A stretch of 64,000 nt of DNA from Bos javanicus (taxonomy: Eukaryota > Chordata > Mammalia > Artiodactyla > Bovidae): the NCBI RefSeq assembly GCF_032452875.1, contig NC_083881.1, forward strand, positions 63,991,689-64,055,688, given 5' to 3'. This document shows positions 34,748-45,666 of the stretch, in pieces. Positions within the stretch are counted from its first letter, which is position 1. Each line of letters opens with the position of its first letter. The notes below the pieces were generated by a model. It was not told where the DNA came from. It ran no database searches and saw nothing but the letters and a program-made list of their open reading frames with translations. A program made the translations under genes and the position numbers.

Positions 34748-34941
34748 GGTGAGAATTTGCTGTATGACTCAGGGAACTCAAACGGGGGCTCTGTAATAAC
34801 CTGGAGGAGTGGAAGGGAGATTCAAGAGGGAGGGGACATATGTACACCCATGGTTAATTCATGCTGATATATGACAGAAATCAAGGCAATATTGTAAACC
34901 AATCATCAATTAATGAAAAATATATTTTAAAAAAATTTTTT
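34748..34941 (+). mobile_element. L1 3'UTR fragment (ruminant type)
   Basis: 'ggagggga-catatgtacacc', 'catggttaattcatgctgat' and 'caatattgtaaaccaatcat' match the sense 3' end of ruminant L1, ending in an A/T-rich tail. A 7-base duplication aaggctc lies at 34741-34747 and 34942-34948, so this is a 194-bp 5'-truncated insertion. Confidence 0.82.
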
Positions 34942-34948
34942 AAGGCTC

Positions 34949-35374
34949 CATGAGGCAAAGTTTTTCCTCTACTTGCAATCTCTTTATCTACCAGGCTGCC
35001 TCACCTGCCTCACTCTCCTCTGACCCACCTCCCCCTCCTCTAGGACATCTCCCTACAGTTCTGTCTCTCGGGTTAGCACTCCAGCATCCTTCTTCTCCAA
35101 GGCAACCCGCTTCACCTCACTGCACAAGCGCAGCTGGACAGGGCTCAGACGGAGAGGGCTTGGGGGCCCAAGCGCTTCTATATCCAGGAGGTCCAGGTGT
35201 GGGCCGCAGTGGGCTGGAACAGGCTGGGCTCCTCCAGCAGGTCAGTGGGGTACGGCAGAGTCTAGCACAGCAAGAGCTTGTGACCTTGGCTACAAGGAAG
35301 GCGGAACTCTGAACCAGAGTTGGTGTCAGAGGCAGCATACAGCAGACCTTGCTGTGGACTCAGGGAAAAGGGCA
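34949..35374. other. Unique sequence
   Basis: No feature recognised; overlapping frames on both strands without domains. Confidence 0.4.
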
Positions 35375-35500
35375 CTCTGGACATGCAGTCAGAAATCCTG
35401 TCCTCAAATCCCGCCTCTGACAGTTATCAGCTGTGTGACTCTGGACAAATAGATTAATTTCTCTGAACCTCAATTTCCTCCTCGATAAAATGAATGCTGC
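35375..35500 (+). repeat. MIR SINE
   Basis: 'tcaaatcccgcctctgacag', 'ctgtgtgactctggacaaat' and 'tctgaacctcaatttcctcc' are MIR, sense. Confidence 0.85.
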
Positions 35501-35524
35501 AACAAGATTAGCAAAGACTTATCT

Positions 35525-35775
35525 ATCTCTTAAAATATCCCAGATGTTGTTCTGAGCACTTTGTGTATACGAGTTCATTTAGTCCTGACACCAGCACTCC
35601 AGACTGTGTCTATCATTATGTACAGTTGTACTGCACCAATGTACTAATTAGTACAACTGTATCATTGTACCGTTATGGAAATGGAAACACAGAGCAATCT
35701 GCAACTTACCCAAGACATTATGGCTTACGTGGCTGAGCTAGAATTTGAACCCAGGCAGACTGACTCCATTATCTC
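35525..35775 (-). repeat. MIR SINE with an internal palindrome
   Basis: Reversed MIR: 'agttcatttagtcctgacac', 'ggaaatggaaacacagagca', 'gaatttgaacccaggcagac'. The usual 'tactattattatcccc' region is replaced by the inverted repeat at 35621-35661. It lies tail to tail with the sense MIR just upstream. Confidence 0.78.
35621..35661. repeat. Perfect 12-bp inverted repeat, 17-base loop
   Basis: Arms tacagttgtact and agtacaactgta. It sits inside the antisense MIR, where MIR consensus has no such structure. Confidence 0.92.
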
Positions 35776-35858
35776 CTAGAGTAGCTAAGGGTTAACATTT
35801 GTAAAGCTCCTAGTTCCATGGCTACCACAAGGTATATAATTAGTAAAGACGTAGAGAT

Positions 35859-35986
35859 AGGGACTTCCCTGGCAGTCCAGTGGTTATGACTCCACACTTC
35901 CACTGTAGGGGATGCAGGTTCCGTCCCTGGTCAGGGAACTAAGATTCTGTATGCTGAGAGGTGCTGCTAAAGAGAAAAAAAAAAAG
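35859..35986 (+). mobile_element. CHR-type SINE, 3'-deleted
   Basis: Head 'gggacttccctggcagtcca', B box-like 'ggttccgtccctgg' and an A tail. The long 'caactagag' body is missing. Duplication ga(c/t)gtaga(g/a)at at 35848-35858 and 35987-35997 shows that it inserted in this short form. Confidence 0.87.
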
Positions 35987-36177
35987 GATGTAGAAATGAA
36001 AAAGGCTTAATGGGAGAGTAGGGGTAGTGGGGACGGGCAGAGATGAAAGTCAGGATAAGACCCTCAGAGAAAAGAGGTTGAATGGCTATGTGAAAAGCCA
36101 GGCTGGACAGAAAGACAGGCAAGCTGCACTGACAGTCCAAGTGGGGGCCTGCATTTGAACTCAGGTCTCAGCTGAGC

Positions 36178-36440
36178 TGTCACTTCTTCCAGGAAGCCTT
36201 CCCTGATCTTGCATGACTGAATTAGGGGCCCCTCTTCTCTAGTGTATCCTCTAGCATGGGAACAACGGTCCCACAGCAGCGCTGGCCCCCTGCATTATAA
36301 TCACTCAAATTTGCTTCTTCTCCCCACTGTGGGCTCAGCAGTGACTTTGGCCCGCTCTCCTCTGTGGCCCCCGGGGGACCCAGCACCCCACCTGGCACAC
36401 AGGTCTCAAGAGCTCTGCTTGGGTAAATGAATGAATGAAC
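36178..36440 (+). repeat. L2 LINE 3' end
   Basis: 'cttcttccaggaagccttcc', 'ctgaattaggggcccctctt' and 'ggtaaatgaatgaatgaac' follow the sense L2 end. Confidence 0.78.
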
Positions 36441-37741
36441 AAACAGGCACAAAGGGTCCCAGGGCGAGCAGATTGACAAAAACCTTCCTGCCCCTTGACA
36501 AAACATTTAGAATCTCAGAGCCCCGAGGCCCTCTGAGCAGCCCGCCCGACTTCATTCCTGCCTCACCTGTGGCGGGTCTGTGAGGCCTGCTGCTAACAGG
36601 GGACCACATCAGGGCTTGAAGGAGGACCCTCTCACCCTTTATGGAGCTCCAAGGCTTTCCCAAGGGAGTTGGTATACTGTCTGGAGCAAGAGTACCACAG
36701 AAATGCTCCCCCAGCACAATGTGTAAGTAGCAGCTTTTCTTGCCGAGGCCTTACCCTCAACGTGGCAGGCGCTGGGGTCACTTGCCCTGGCTTCCAGCCT
36801 GGCCACCCCAGATCCTTCTTCCTCACAGACACAGGCTCTTCCTGCTCCTTCCAGGCCTGGGGGTGGGGGGCTCTCTCAGGGGAGTGTCCATGGGAACCTC
36901 TAGGGGAATTCCGAGCGCTACAGGGAGCGCCTGCCCTCTGAACTTGGCCTTTCTCACGGTTGCTCAAGAACGCTGGCACGGATTGGGACACTCAGCACAA
37001 AATGCCTTGGTTTTTCTCTCCCCAGCACGGTTGCTCCAGCCAATCCCCAGGATTCAGAAATGCCTTATTATGTGAGCTGGAAACCGGCAGGCCAAGCTGA
37101 AATCGGGTTTGGGCACAAAGTGTAAAATCAATGTCTGATCACCTAACAGGCCCGAGGTCAGCTTGTACGGTTTTCTTCTGAAGTTTCCATCAGGCCAGGT
37201 TATTTCTACAAAGCCAGGCAGGCAAAGCCATCATCACCAGGGGACTGGACACAGAGTCCAGGCTCGGCCCTTCCCAGCTGGGGAAAAGCTGGGCGTGGGA
37301 CATGTAACTCTAGCCTGTACTCTCTGCATCTCCTTTTCGGGATGCAAGATTGAGCAGGAAACACAGGTCAAAGCAGTTACAGCGCTGAGAGATCCAGGCG
37401 ACTCTCGTTGGCAGAGATAAAGGGCTTCCTGCTAATCTGTTCTCTAGAAAACGCACGTCAGGGAACGTTCTGGACAGCCCTCGGATAGCCCACCATAACA
37501 CAAGTTCTCCGTAAATGACACTGGTGTTGTAAGATACGAGAAACAATGTAGCCAGAGCTGACAACGGCTGACAAAGCAGGCTGGCTTGTGAGAGCGTGAC
37601 CACCTCCATGTTTGCCCTTGACCGAGAGCGGCCAGCCCGTGTGGATCGGCTGAGGGGACTGCGGCCTCGAAGGGTGAACTAATGGGTCAGGACAGTGCCA
37701 AGACTCAGAGGCTAGCCCCGGGTCTTCTGGAGAGACTCATG
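36441..37741. other. Unique GC-richer sequence
   Basis: No interspersed repeat recognised. Contains the CpG-rich patch described separately. Frames of up to 119 codons have no domain. Confidence 0.5.
37381..37740. promoter_or_regulatory. Second CpG-island-like patch
   Basis: Hand count gives 18 CpGs and about 55% GC over 360 bases, observed/expected near 0.65. It ends against a SINE insertion. No TATA box or coding frame accompanies it; function is inferred only from composition. Confidence 0.35.
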
Positions 37742-37748
37742 CAAGGCT

Positions 37749-38086
37749 GAAAGTGAAAGTGAAAGTCACTCAGTCGTGTCCGACTCTTTGTGACCCCATG
37801 GACTTCTCTAATAGCTCAGTTGGTAAAGAATCCACCAGCAATGCAGGAGACCCGGTTCGATTCCTGGGTTGGGGAGATCTGCTGGAGAAGGGATAGGTTA
37901 CCCACTCTAGTATTCTTGGGCTTCCCTTGTGGCTCGGCTGGTAAAGAATCCGCCTGCAACGCGAGAGACCTGGGTTCGATCCCTGAGTTGGGAAGATCCC
38001 TGGAGAAGGGAAAGGCTACCCACTCCAGTATTCTGGCCTGGAGAATTCCATGGACTGTATAGTCCATGAGGTCACAAAATGTTGTA
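37749..38086 (-). mobile_element. Dimeric Bov-tA SINE with 5' inversion
   Basis: On the minus strand the 3' tail (37801-37749) is in sense, while the two tRNA-like heads and body (38086-37802) are inverted in front of it. Both heads have clear B boxes: 'ggttcgattcc' near 37855 and 'ggttcgatccc' near 37974. Both parts share the text 'gtccatg-ggtcacaaa', and the junction has a 5-base overlap ggact (37800-37804). One 7-base target duplication caaggct (37742-37748 and 38087-38093) encloses the whole unit, so it arose in one event. Confidence 0.82.
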
Positions 38087-38093
38087 CAAGGCT

Positions 38094-38205
38094 ATGACCC
38101 AAGTAAACGGAGATGATGGTACCTGCTCTACCTCTCAGGGCTGTCACCAGGTTTAAACTAAATGACAGAGTGTGTGTGACTGTGCTGGCTGTTAAATGCC
38201 ACTGT
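38094..38205 (+). repeat. MIR SINE 3' part
   Basis: 'gagatgatggtacctgctct', 'acctctcagggctgtcacca' and 'ggtttaaactaaatgacaga' are the MIR 3' half. The SINE just upstream probably split it from its 5' half. Confidence 0.65.
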
Positions 38206-39467
38206 TTCTCACTGCTAGCCCCTGGGGCTCGCTTGCCAGTGGCTCCCCGTTCATCCTGCCGGTTAGCGGCAGTTCTGGAGCAAGGCAAGCAAGACCCTTG
38301 GGATGCAAAGTGGAAGACGGTACCGATACTGATCTAAGCTGTGGCTTCTGTACCTGCACACCCCACGCCCAAATGCTCACAGAGGTTCAGCCTAAATGCC
38401 GGTTCTTACCGCCCCCGTTTACAGACACGTGCCTCGCTTCACTGATGCAGCACCACCCTCAGGAACATTCCTGGGTAGCTGTCTTTTTGTTTGTTGTTTT
38501 TTGTCTTATCTTTTTGGTGTGAATTCCCCGGGGGTAGTTGTTTTAATGATTTCAGTTTCTTTTGTTCCCTCCAGTGACAATAGACTGATTGCTTTTAATT
38601 AACAAGGGAGCATTCAGAGCCTGAGTTGGGCTGCAGAAATTCCTGAAGGTGGTGGAACCGGGGAAGTCCTTGCTTCCTGTCTCTGGAGGAGGTGGGTCTG
38701 GGCTGAATGAAAGGAGGACAAGATGGCTCAAGTGGCTTGGATTCCACGGCTGTCAGGGTCATCCACGCGCCCATAGGCGGCCTGCACCAGGCTGCCAGAG
38801 GAAAGAAAGCTGGCCAAGGACGGGAGCAGTCAGCAAGGACGGGCAAGGAAGAAGAAATCCAATCCTTGGAAAAGGAGCCCGAATTGCTAAGAAGGAAAAA
38901 GAATCACCTGGAATGCAGAGCCTGCCAAGAGCAATCAAGGCAATCATGTGGGCATCATTGTCCCCAATTCCAAGGAAATCATGACTCAATCTGGTTTAAG
39001 GAAAATAAAATCTATAGTGTTTAATGATTCTGTTCCCATAATAACACTCAAGGAACCAACAACATCTTAGCTCTGCTTGGGGAAAAACATAAGCCACTCT
39101 AACGGAGGGAGGTTTAAATACAAAGCTCTCTCTGATTCACCTCTGCCTCCCTTACCCCAGACCTACTGCTCTAACCGATATTGACATAACAAATGCCAAA
39201 TCACTAAGCTGTTGAGATTATGTTCTGGGGCATCTTGATTACAACTCCCCCGTGATCTTTGTGTCTGTATTTCATCTGAAGCCTAACCTGTGCTCTCAGA
39301 TCCCACAGACATAAGCTTAGGGCCAGAGAACAGTAAACACAGTTGATTTTTTTTTTTTTTTCCATGCAAGAAAATGATAGAACAAGTATAGTAGCTTTCA
39401 GAAAGATTCCTTATCTCACACTGTTTAACATGTAATTTAGAAATGCACTCTTTTTGTCAGTAGTATC
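38206..39467. other. Unique sequence
   Basis: No interspersed repeat recognised. T run at 39346-39361. Frames of up to 111 codons lack domains. Confidence 0.45.
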
Positions 39468-39800
39468 GTGTTAGTTTTCTGGAGCTGCTGTAACAAAGCA
39501 CCATAGACAAGGTGGTTGAAATACCTAAATCAAGGCCTCAGAAGGTTGTTTTCTGCTGAGGCTTCTCTCCTTGCCTTGCAGGTGGCCGCCTTCTGCCTGT
39601 GTCTTCATGGGGCCTTTTCTCTGTGTGTCCACAACCCAATTTCTTCTCCTTATATTGGACTTGGGCCCACTCACATGACCTCCTCAAGTACCTCTTTACA
39701 GACCCTGTCTCCAAATAGTACATTCTCAGGTCCTGGGGGGTTAGGACTCCAGCATACGGATTTGGGGATAGGAGACACAAATCTGTCCATACCATGTACT
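39468..39800 (+). repeat. Ancient mammalian repeat (same family as 56150)
   Basis: 'gtgttagttttctggagctg', 'ctgtaacaaagcaccataga' at the left and 'ggtcctggggggttaggact' near the right match the same family as 22690 and 56150. The middle is degraded. Confidence 0.65.
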
Positions 39801-39814
39801 AGTGATGATAATTG

Positions 39815-40020
39815 CATTAATAGTTAACGTTGCTTGAATGGTTACTGTTCAGAGTTGTGCTGAACAGTCAACTTGAGTTTAATCCTGAAAATAGTTTCAT
39901 ATTATGGATGCCATGATTCTTCTCATTTTACAGATGGGTGATGGAGGCTTTAGGAGTGACTTGCCCAAGGTCACATTCTTAAGAAGTATAGAATTGAAGT
40001 ACAAACTACAATATAATGGG
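39815..40020 (-). repeat. MIR SINE, antisense
   Basis: 'tgagtttaatcctgaaaata', 'tctcattttacagatgggtg' and 'gtgacttgcccaaggtcaca' are reversed MIR. Confidence 0.8.
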
Positions 40021-40146
40021 AACCCAGGTGTGTCCAGCGCCAAAGAGGCCCAAGCTTCAGAGGATCCTGAAATTATTTCCTTCTCAGGCAAATTAATGAA
40101 AACAACTTACGAACCCTTAGTTGTTATACACTGAAGAAATATCTTT

Positions 40147-40264
40147 TTTTTTTTTTTCCTGACTGTGCAACACGTGGAACTTCCCTGACCAGGGATCAAA
40201 CCCGTGCCCCCTGTGTTGTAAGCACAGAGTCTTAACCGCTGGACCACTGGGAAGTCCCTAATGT
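40147..40264 (-). mobile_element. CHR-type SINE, short antisense copy
   Basis: T run, then 'ccctgaccagggatcaaacc' and the reversed head 'ctggaccactgggaagtccc'. Perfect duplication gaaatatcttt at 40136-40146 and 40265-40275. Only the head and tail are present, as in the copy at 35859. Confidence 0.92.
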
Positions 40265-40275
40265 GAAATATCTTT

Positions 40276-41815
40276 GAAAGAGAAATAATGCCTCAGGCAT
40301 TTCAAATTTTAAAGAAAGAATATAATATATGCCATTATTGGATGAGAAAAAGTTTCACAAATGAGAAGTGTTTTAAAGATTAAGCTAAAGAAGAAAAGCA
40401 ATGAACAATTAAATTTTATTTGTTGATGTTCTTGGCACTGGATTAGAAAATAAATGCTGATTATCCATTTTGGAGAAAACCCAGCTCTGAAGAACATACT
40501 TTGTACTATGAAATTTGAACCTTACACAAAGACAAGAACAGGAGCTAAATTGAGTAGGTAAAAAAAAAAATCTATGTTTATTTTTCTCCACTTTAATTAT
40601 AAAATCATCTAGTTTTATTGATAGACTAAGACTTATCTGAAGATAAGTTTAATCTGGTTTTAAGTTTTATCTGGTTTAATTCTTTCATTCTCCTTACCTA
40701 TCTCAAGATTCCTATTTATGGTAATTTATTCAAAACAGTTTATCAATGATCCAGTGGGTCACTTTTAACATATACCTGTTTTACCTATTTCTTTGCTCTC
40801 TGCCCCTGTTATCTGATGCATTCTAGCTAGATATTGGCCAGCTAATCTTAACAGGTAATAAAATGAGTAACTATGATCTGAAATGATTCTTGAGCTGAAT
40901 ATTTCAAACATTCCAGATAAACCTAAATTGGGATTCAAAATGTTAGAAATACTCAGCAAATGTGGCTGGTATTTGAATTAACTAGTTAATGTCAGCCATA
41001 GTTCTATAATTAGCAGCAATGAATATGCAATTGTCATGACAAAAAATGTATACATCCAACATCTTCTGTATATGATTTTTCAAAGTTACTGTAAAAAGCA
41101 AGATGGAAAGATTTAGTTTATGCCCTTTAAGAGTCGAGGCAATATTTTAAGATCAATGATATGCTTTGTATATATGATTAAAGATCCAAACTGGCATAAA
41201 TTGGTATTACCTGCTAACCTTGAATTTATCCACAAGGAATGAACTAGAGAAAAAAAAGAAAAACACAGTTCTTAACTGAAACCTTCCATCTGATCTGAAC
41301 ATAAATCCACTTCATGCTCAGCTCCTAAACACATAATGTACGGTAGCTAATAAAAGCATTGGATAGAAGGATTAAGTGACCAGAGTCAGTAGTGGCTACA
41401 TCAAGACTTTAATTGCAACAAACGCTAATTAACAAACCCTCAGTGGAGAAGTAGTCCCTTTATAATAGAATCAACATTGCTTTTTAAAATCATAAATAGT
41501 GCAACATAGGGTCAATGTCAACGTTAATTTTACCACAAAGATACACACACGCACACACAGGTTCACAATTTTATACAGCAAAAATATCATTCTGTTTCCA
41601 GTTTCTATTGATAGGGAAAATGGTATGTAGCAGTTGAGTCTGTTTGCAGGAGTACCTAGCAAATATACTGCACACCCCATCTTCACCCTCCAGCGTGGGG
41701 ATCCCCCTCCTCAAGCTCATTCTAATCTCCATACCCGTTCACTCTTCCTTTAACTTCTCCCCCTACACACTACAAATCCCAAACACTCATATTTTCCTCC
41801 ACAATATTTGAGTTT
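40276..41815. other. AT-rich, repeat-free block
   Basis: No repeat of any age is recognised in 1.5 kb, although ruminant SINEs are dense elsewhere. It has many homeodomain-type cores, for example 'ctataattagcagcaatgaa' near 41005 and 'atatgcaattgtcatgac' near 41023. No open frame above about 71 codons. Possibly conserved noncoding DNA. Confidence 0.45.
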
Positions 41816-41945
41816 ACTATCTTGTCCTTGCTACACTATAAGCTCTTTGAAGGCAGGTGGAAATTGTTCTGTTAACTTTCTAACTGCCTAGGACTAGTAG
41901 TCATCCATAAATGTTTACTTAATAAATGAATAAATTAGTATCTTA
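41816..41945 (+). repeat. L2 LINE 3' end
   Basis: 'ctacactataagctctttga', 'aggcaggtggaaattgttct' and 'tttacttaataaatgaataa' are sense L2. Confidence 0.78.
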
Positions 41946-43264
41946 CTTATCAAATCCAGTCCCTCCAATCTGTTGTTGGAAGTATATGCCTTTATGTCAA
42001 TATATGATTTCACATTTCCAGTGACAAAGTACATTTCAAAAATGCATCATCTTGTTGATAGAATGATCACTGTACACATTCAGCTACTTTGCTGAATATT
42101 AAACTGGCTTATCAGAATAAAATGCAAGAACACTAAGATTAGATTTTTTTCAATAATCCAGAGTGACTAACTCTCTGCAGTATCTAAAGAAATGGACTCA
42201 ACAAACAAATATTCTTTTTAATTTTTCCAAGAAGAGAACTTTAGAGGATATCGAATAATTACTCTTGCATCTTGCTATGTGACTCAGATTTTAGGACACA
42301 GTGAGAATAAGACTGTGATCTGGAAATCCCCCTAAATGGGTACTTGTGGTCCAGCCCATTGTGAAATTCTGTGGCATAGCATAGACCTGTTGCTACGCAA
42401 CGTTGACGCTGGGACCACGACTCTCTGCCTCAACAAAGCTGTGCTCCAGCCCAAGTAAACAACCCTGCTGCTTTAAGCAGGCAAAGAACTGTCAACACAA
42501 TATTTTCACTCAGCTCTGAAAACCTATGATTTCCAAGCTTGGAGGGTACACAGTACTCTCTTGCTAAGAGGAATCTGCTACTTAAAATAAGAGGAGGCAT
42601 ACTTAAAAGCTAGGAGGTCATAGACCATATGACTCTGAAAGCTAGGCGTTCAGAAAACAGGGTCACCATTTTGTGCTTGAGTAGTTGTTTTGTTTTGTTT
42701 TCTGTTAAGCCCGAGTGAGGAATATTGAATGCAGGTGTCCATATTTGCATACGTACCTCCCATGTTGCGATTCTATTTGCCAATGGCAATGACTCTGTTG
42801 GGGTTTTTTTTCTGTTAAGCAAGAGAACTGTTTGCACTGGCCAGGTCTGAGTGGGATGCTCTGCTCAAATTGTCTGCTTTTAATGTAGAGTCTTACCTAG
42901 CACCAGAAATTCTAACCTTATGGCAGAACCTTCTGAGGGAAAGACAGTGAAGGGGGCAAAGTCAGACTCCTTTTATGCCCTCCTCTCTGTGTCAATATCT
43001 TAGGAGATAGATTTTGGATGTAACAATCTTTCAGATAGGGAGTTGTTATATCACTGGAGTTCCCTTGAACTGTTTTTGAGTAATTCTCCAAAAAACCAGG
43101 AAGCTCCCAGCCTTCTTATTCTTTTACACACAAACATGCACACACACACACACACCATATATATTCTCTACCTTTGACTCTGCACATTTTTTTGTAAAAT
43201 AAGACAGTACTCTGTGGCTCAGATAGTGTTAGGGTTCAGGTGGGTATTTTGAAGTAGGCACAGT
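41946..43264. other. Unique sequence
   Basis: No interspersed repeat recognised. Holds the RFX/FOX-like pair at 42389-42461 and a (CA)n run at 43139-43155. No gene. Confidence 0.45.
42389..42461. promoter_or_regulatory. RFX-type X-box half-palindrome near a forkhead site
   Basis: gttgctacgcaac (42389-42401) is a perfect inverted repeat of gttgc around tac, resembling the X-box bound by RFX factors. gtaaaca (42455-42461) matches the forkhead core. Three further CpGs lie just after the X-box. Binding is not shown. Confidence 0.3.
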
Positions 43265-43805
43265 GCTATGTGGTGATTTTAAAACATATTCACATATTCT
43301 TTGGCACGCCTCCCTTCACAAAGTAAAAGCTAATGCCTCTTCTCTTGTTCATGGGCCTGATTTAGTGACTTGCTTCATAGGAATAGAATGTGATAGAAAT
43401 GAGGCTATGTAACTCAAGTTTAGGTCATAAAAACAATAGCTTCTGCCTGGAACACTCTTAAGACTGCTTTCTTTGGTGGAAGCTGGTTACTATGTTCTAG
43501 AGACGCTTAAGGGGCTCTGTGGAAGAGGCCAGGAAGGGAGGAGCTGAGCCTCCTACTAATAGCCAGCATCAGCTTGCTAGCTATGCAAGTGAGTTTTGGA
43601 AATGAATCCTCCAGACTGCCAAGCCTTCAGGTGATTGCAATCCCAGCTGACATCTTCACTGCAACTTTGTCTGAGATTTTGAACCCCCAACGCCCAATCA
43701 AACTACTTTCATAGTCCTGACCCATAGAAACTGTGCCAGTTCATAACTGTTGATTCAAGCCACTCAGTCTGGAGGTAATCTGTTGCACAGCAAACAGATA
43801 CACCA
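43265..43805 (+). mobile_element. MLT1-type (ERVL-MaLR) LTR
   Basis: Sense order typical of MLT1: 'gatttagtgacttgcttcat', 'ggaatagaatgtgatagaaa', then 'gacccatagaaactgtgcca', 'caagccactcagtctggagg' and 'agcaaacagatacaccaaca'. No internal sequence is attached; a solitary, old LTR. Confidence 0.78.
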
Positions 43806-44279
43806 ACACTCCTTTTTCCTATGCCCAGAACAAATAATACCAATTGATTATGGAACCCTTGCCCCATTGACCCTGGGTGTAGCTTTGTAACCCTTCAGCA
43901 GTTACATTTCACCAGGCAGCCACCACCAGAAAAGATCAAATGTATTTGCCAACATGTGCTAGGGGACCAACAAGAACTGATTACCATTCAGCGCAACATT
44001 TTAGAAAGTACCCTTTTACTATTAATTGTAAATGACGACTGACTTTAGCAACCCTTCCACTGTGATGTAGACACTGTTGCACAGTATTTACAACTGCGAA
44101 TGGGTAAAAAGTATGACCTGTGGGGACATTTACCAAATTTAATTTGTTTTTGCTCTGTTTCCCATGGCCTTTTAAACTTACTCTACAATAAGCTGACGTC
44201 ATGCACCAGTTCAAGGATTTGGTCAAAGTGGATTTTGTGAGTATAACCCAGGTCCCTGGGCCACCGGAGGGTAGAAGTA
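43806..44279. other. Unique sequence
   Basis: No feature recognised between the MLT1 LTR and the L1. Confidence 0.4.
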
Positions 44280-45139
44280 AAAACAATCACTCTCAACAAT
44301 GGAGCTGGGGAGGGATATCAGCAAATTGGTGGAGTGGGTAAGCTGCAAGCTCATGTTCCCCCACAGAAACACCAAAAAAAAAAAAACCAAGCTGAAACTG
44401 TCAGAACCAACTTTGTCAGAACTCCAGAAAACAGTCAGAGGCTTACAGCAACCAAGTAAATGCTGAATCAAGAAAAAAGCAACTCAAAAATGGAAAGTTT
44501 TGTGGCCTTTCCATTTGCTCTTACCCTACTCCCTCCCCAGGGAAGGCCGTTTTGGAGAGACAGCAGCTGTGTTGGGATCCTGTTCCTTGGTTCCAGAAGA
44601 AGCAGAGCAGAACTTGTTCACACATTATCATGCATGCCTGTTCTAACCTGTCCGGGGGTTACCTGAAGGTGCTTGTCTCAGGTTTCCCTAACTCAGACCT
44701 CAGGCCAGAAAAGCAGTGGGCATTGCTTGAAAATGTTGTTAGGTAAACTAACAACCTATGGACGTCTGGGGCAAAAGATTATGGCCCAGATATACAATAG
44801 ATTACCTAAGTCCCAGGAGGAAAAGCTGGGGAAAATTCTTCAGGAATTGGGACATTCCCAAAGCATTTGAGTATACAGGCAAATTTAGAAAGCCATGCAC
44901 AATCTCAAGGTAAGATTCATGCTCAGAAAAGACCTGAAAAGATCCTCAGTTCTCACCTTGTGCCACCTAGGCTCAGGATAAGCCTGACTAAGTTAGAGAG
45001 ACCCAGCAGAAAATCAATCTGTGAAGACTGAGAGAGGTGCTTGCTTTTTGTGTTCTGCTTTTTCACTTCTGGTCTTTTATTTTTGTTTTGCATTAACTTC
45101 TGGCATTTAAGGAAACTTTGTCAAACATTAGCTGAACAC

Positions 45140-45352
45140 AGAGCTTCCCCAGCGGCTCAGTGGTAAAGAATCTGCCTGCAGTGCAGGAAAGGCAGGCAGA
45201 TGCTGGTTAGATTCCTCAGTTGGGAAGATCCCCTGGAGGAGGAAATGGCAACTCACTCCAGTATTCTTACCTGGAGAATCCCATGGACAGAGGATCCTGG
45301 CGGACCACAGCCCACGGAGTCGCAAAGAGTCGGACACGACTGAGCATGAGCA
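45140..45352 (+). mobile_element. Bov-tA SINE nested in L1 5'UTR
   Basis: Sense copy with a small expansion in the head ('aggaaaggcaggcagatgct'). The duplication around agctga(a)c (about 45130 and 45360) is short. L1 sequence resumes at 'caaataacagtcaccacaca'. Confidence 0.9.
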
Positions 45353-45609
45353 CACGCGCAGCTGACCGTAAACAAATAACAGTCACCACACACGTCAAGG
45401 AACATCCTTTGCAAAAAATAGTTTGAGAAGTCAACAAACAGGCAATCATAGCCTTCAAAAACCAACAACAAAAAACAAAACCCAGCAAATCTTGGGGAAG
45501 GTAACTATCCTGACTTTCAGAGTTATGACAACACAATATTCAAATAGTTTTCAACAATAAAAAACCATAAAGCATGCCAAAAAAAAAAAAAAGCCCAGAA
45601 GACTCGGCA

Positions 45610-45666
45610 AATTTAAAGGACCAGATAAATGTGCAGAGGAAGCACATTTATCTGGTCCTTTAAATT
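45610..45666. repeat. Perfect 25-bp inverted repeat with 7-base loop
   Basis: Left arm 45610-45634 begins aatttaaaggacc; right arm 45642-45666 is its exact reverse complement and ends ggtcctttaaatt. The loop is agaggaa. It lies at the 5'UTR/ORF1 border of the L1, just before 'ccctgaggaagcccagacat'. Confidence 0.96.

Noticed and set aside
37840..37870. tRNA gene suggested by a good B box (ggttcgattcc)
   Set aside because: It is the tRNA-derived head of a Bov-tA SINE; no full cloverleaf can be formed.
45610..45666. Hairpin as a microRNA precursor
   Set aside because: The stem is fully paired over 25 bp with a 7-base loop, shorter than normal precursors, and it lies in a decayed L1; without small RNA data it is kept only as an inverted repeat.
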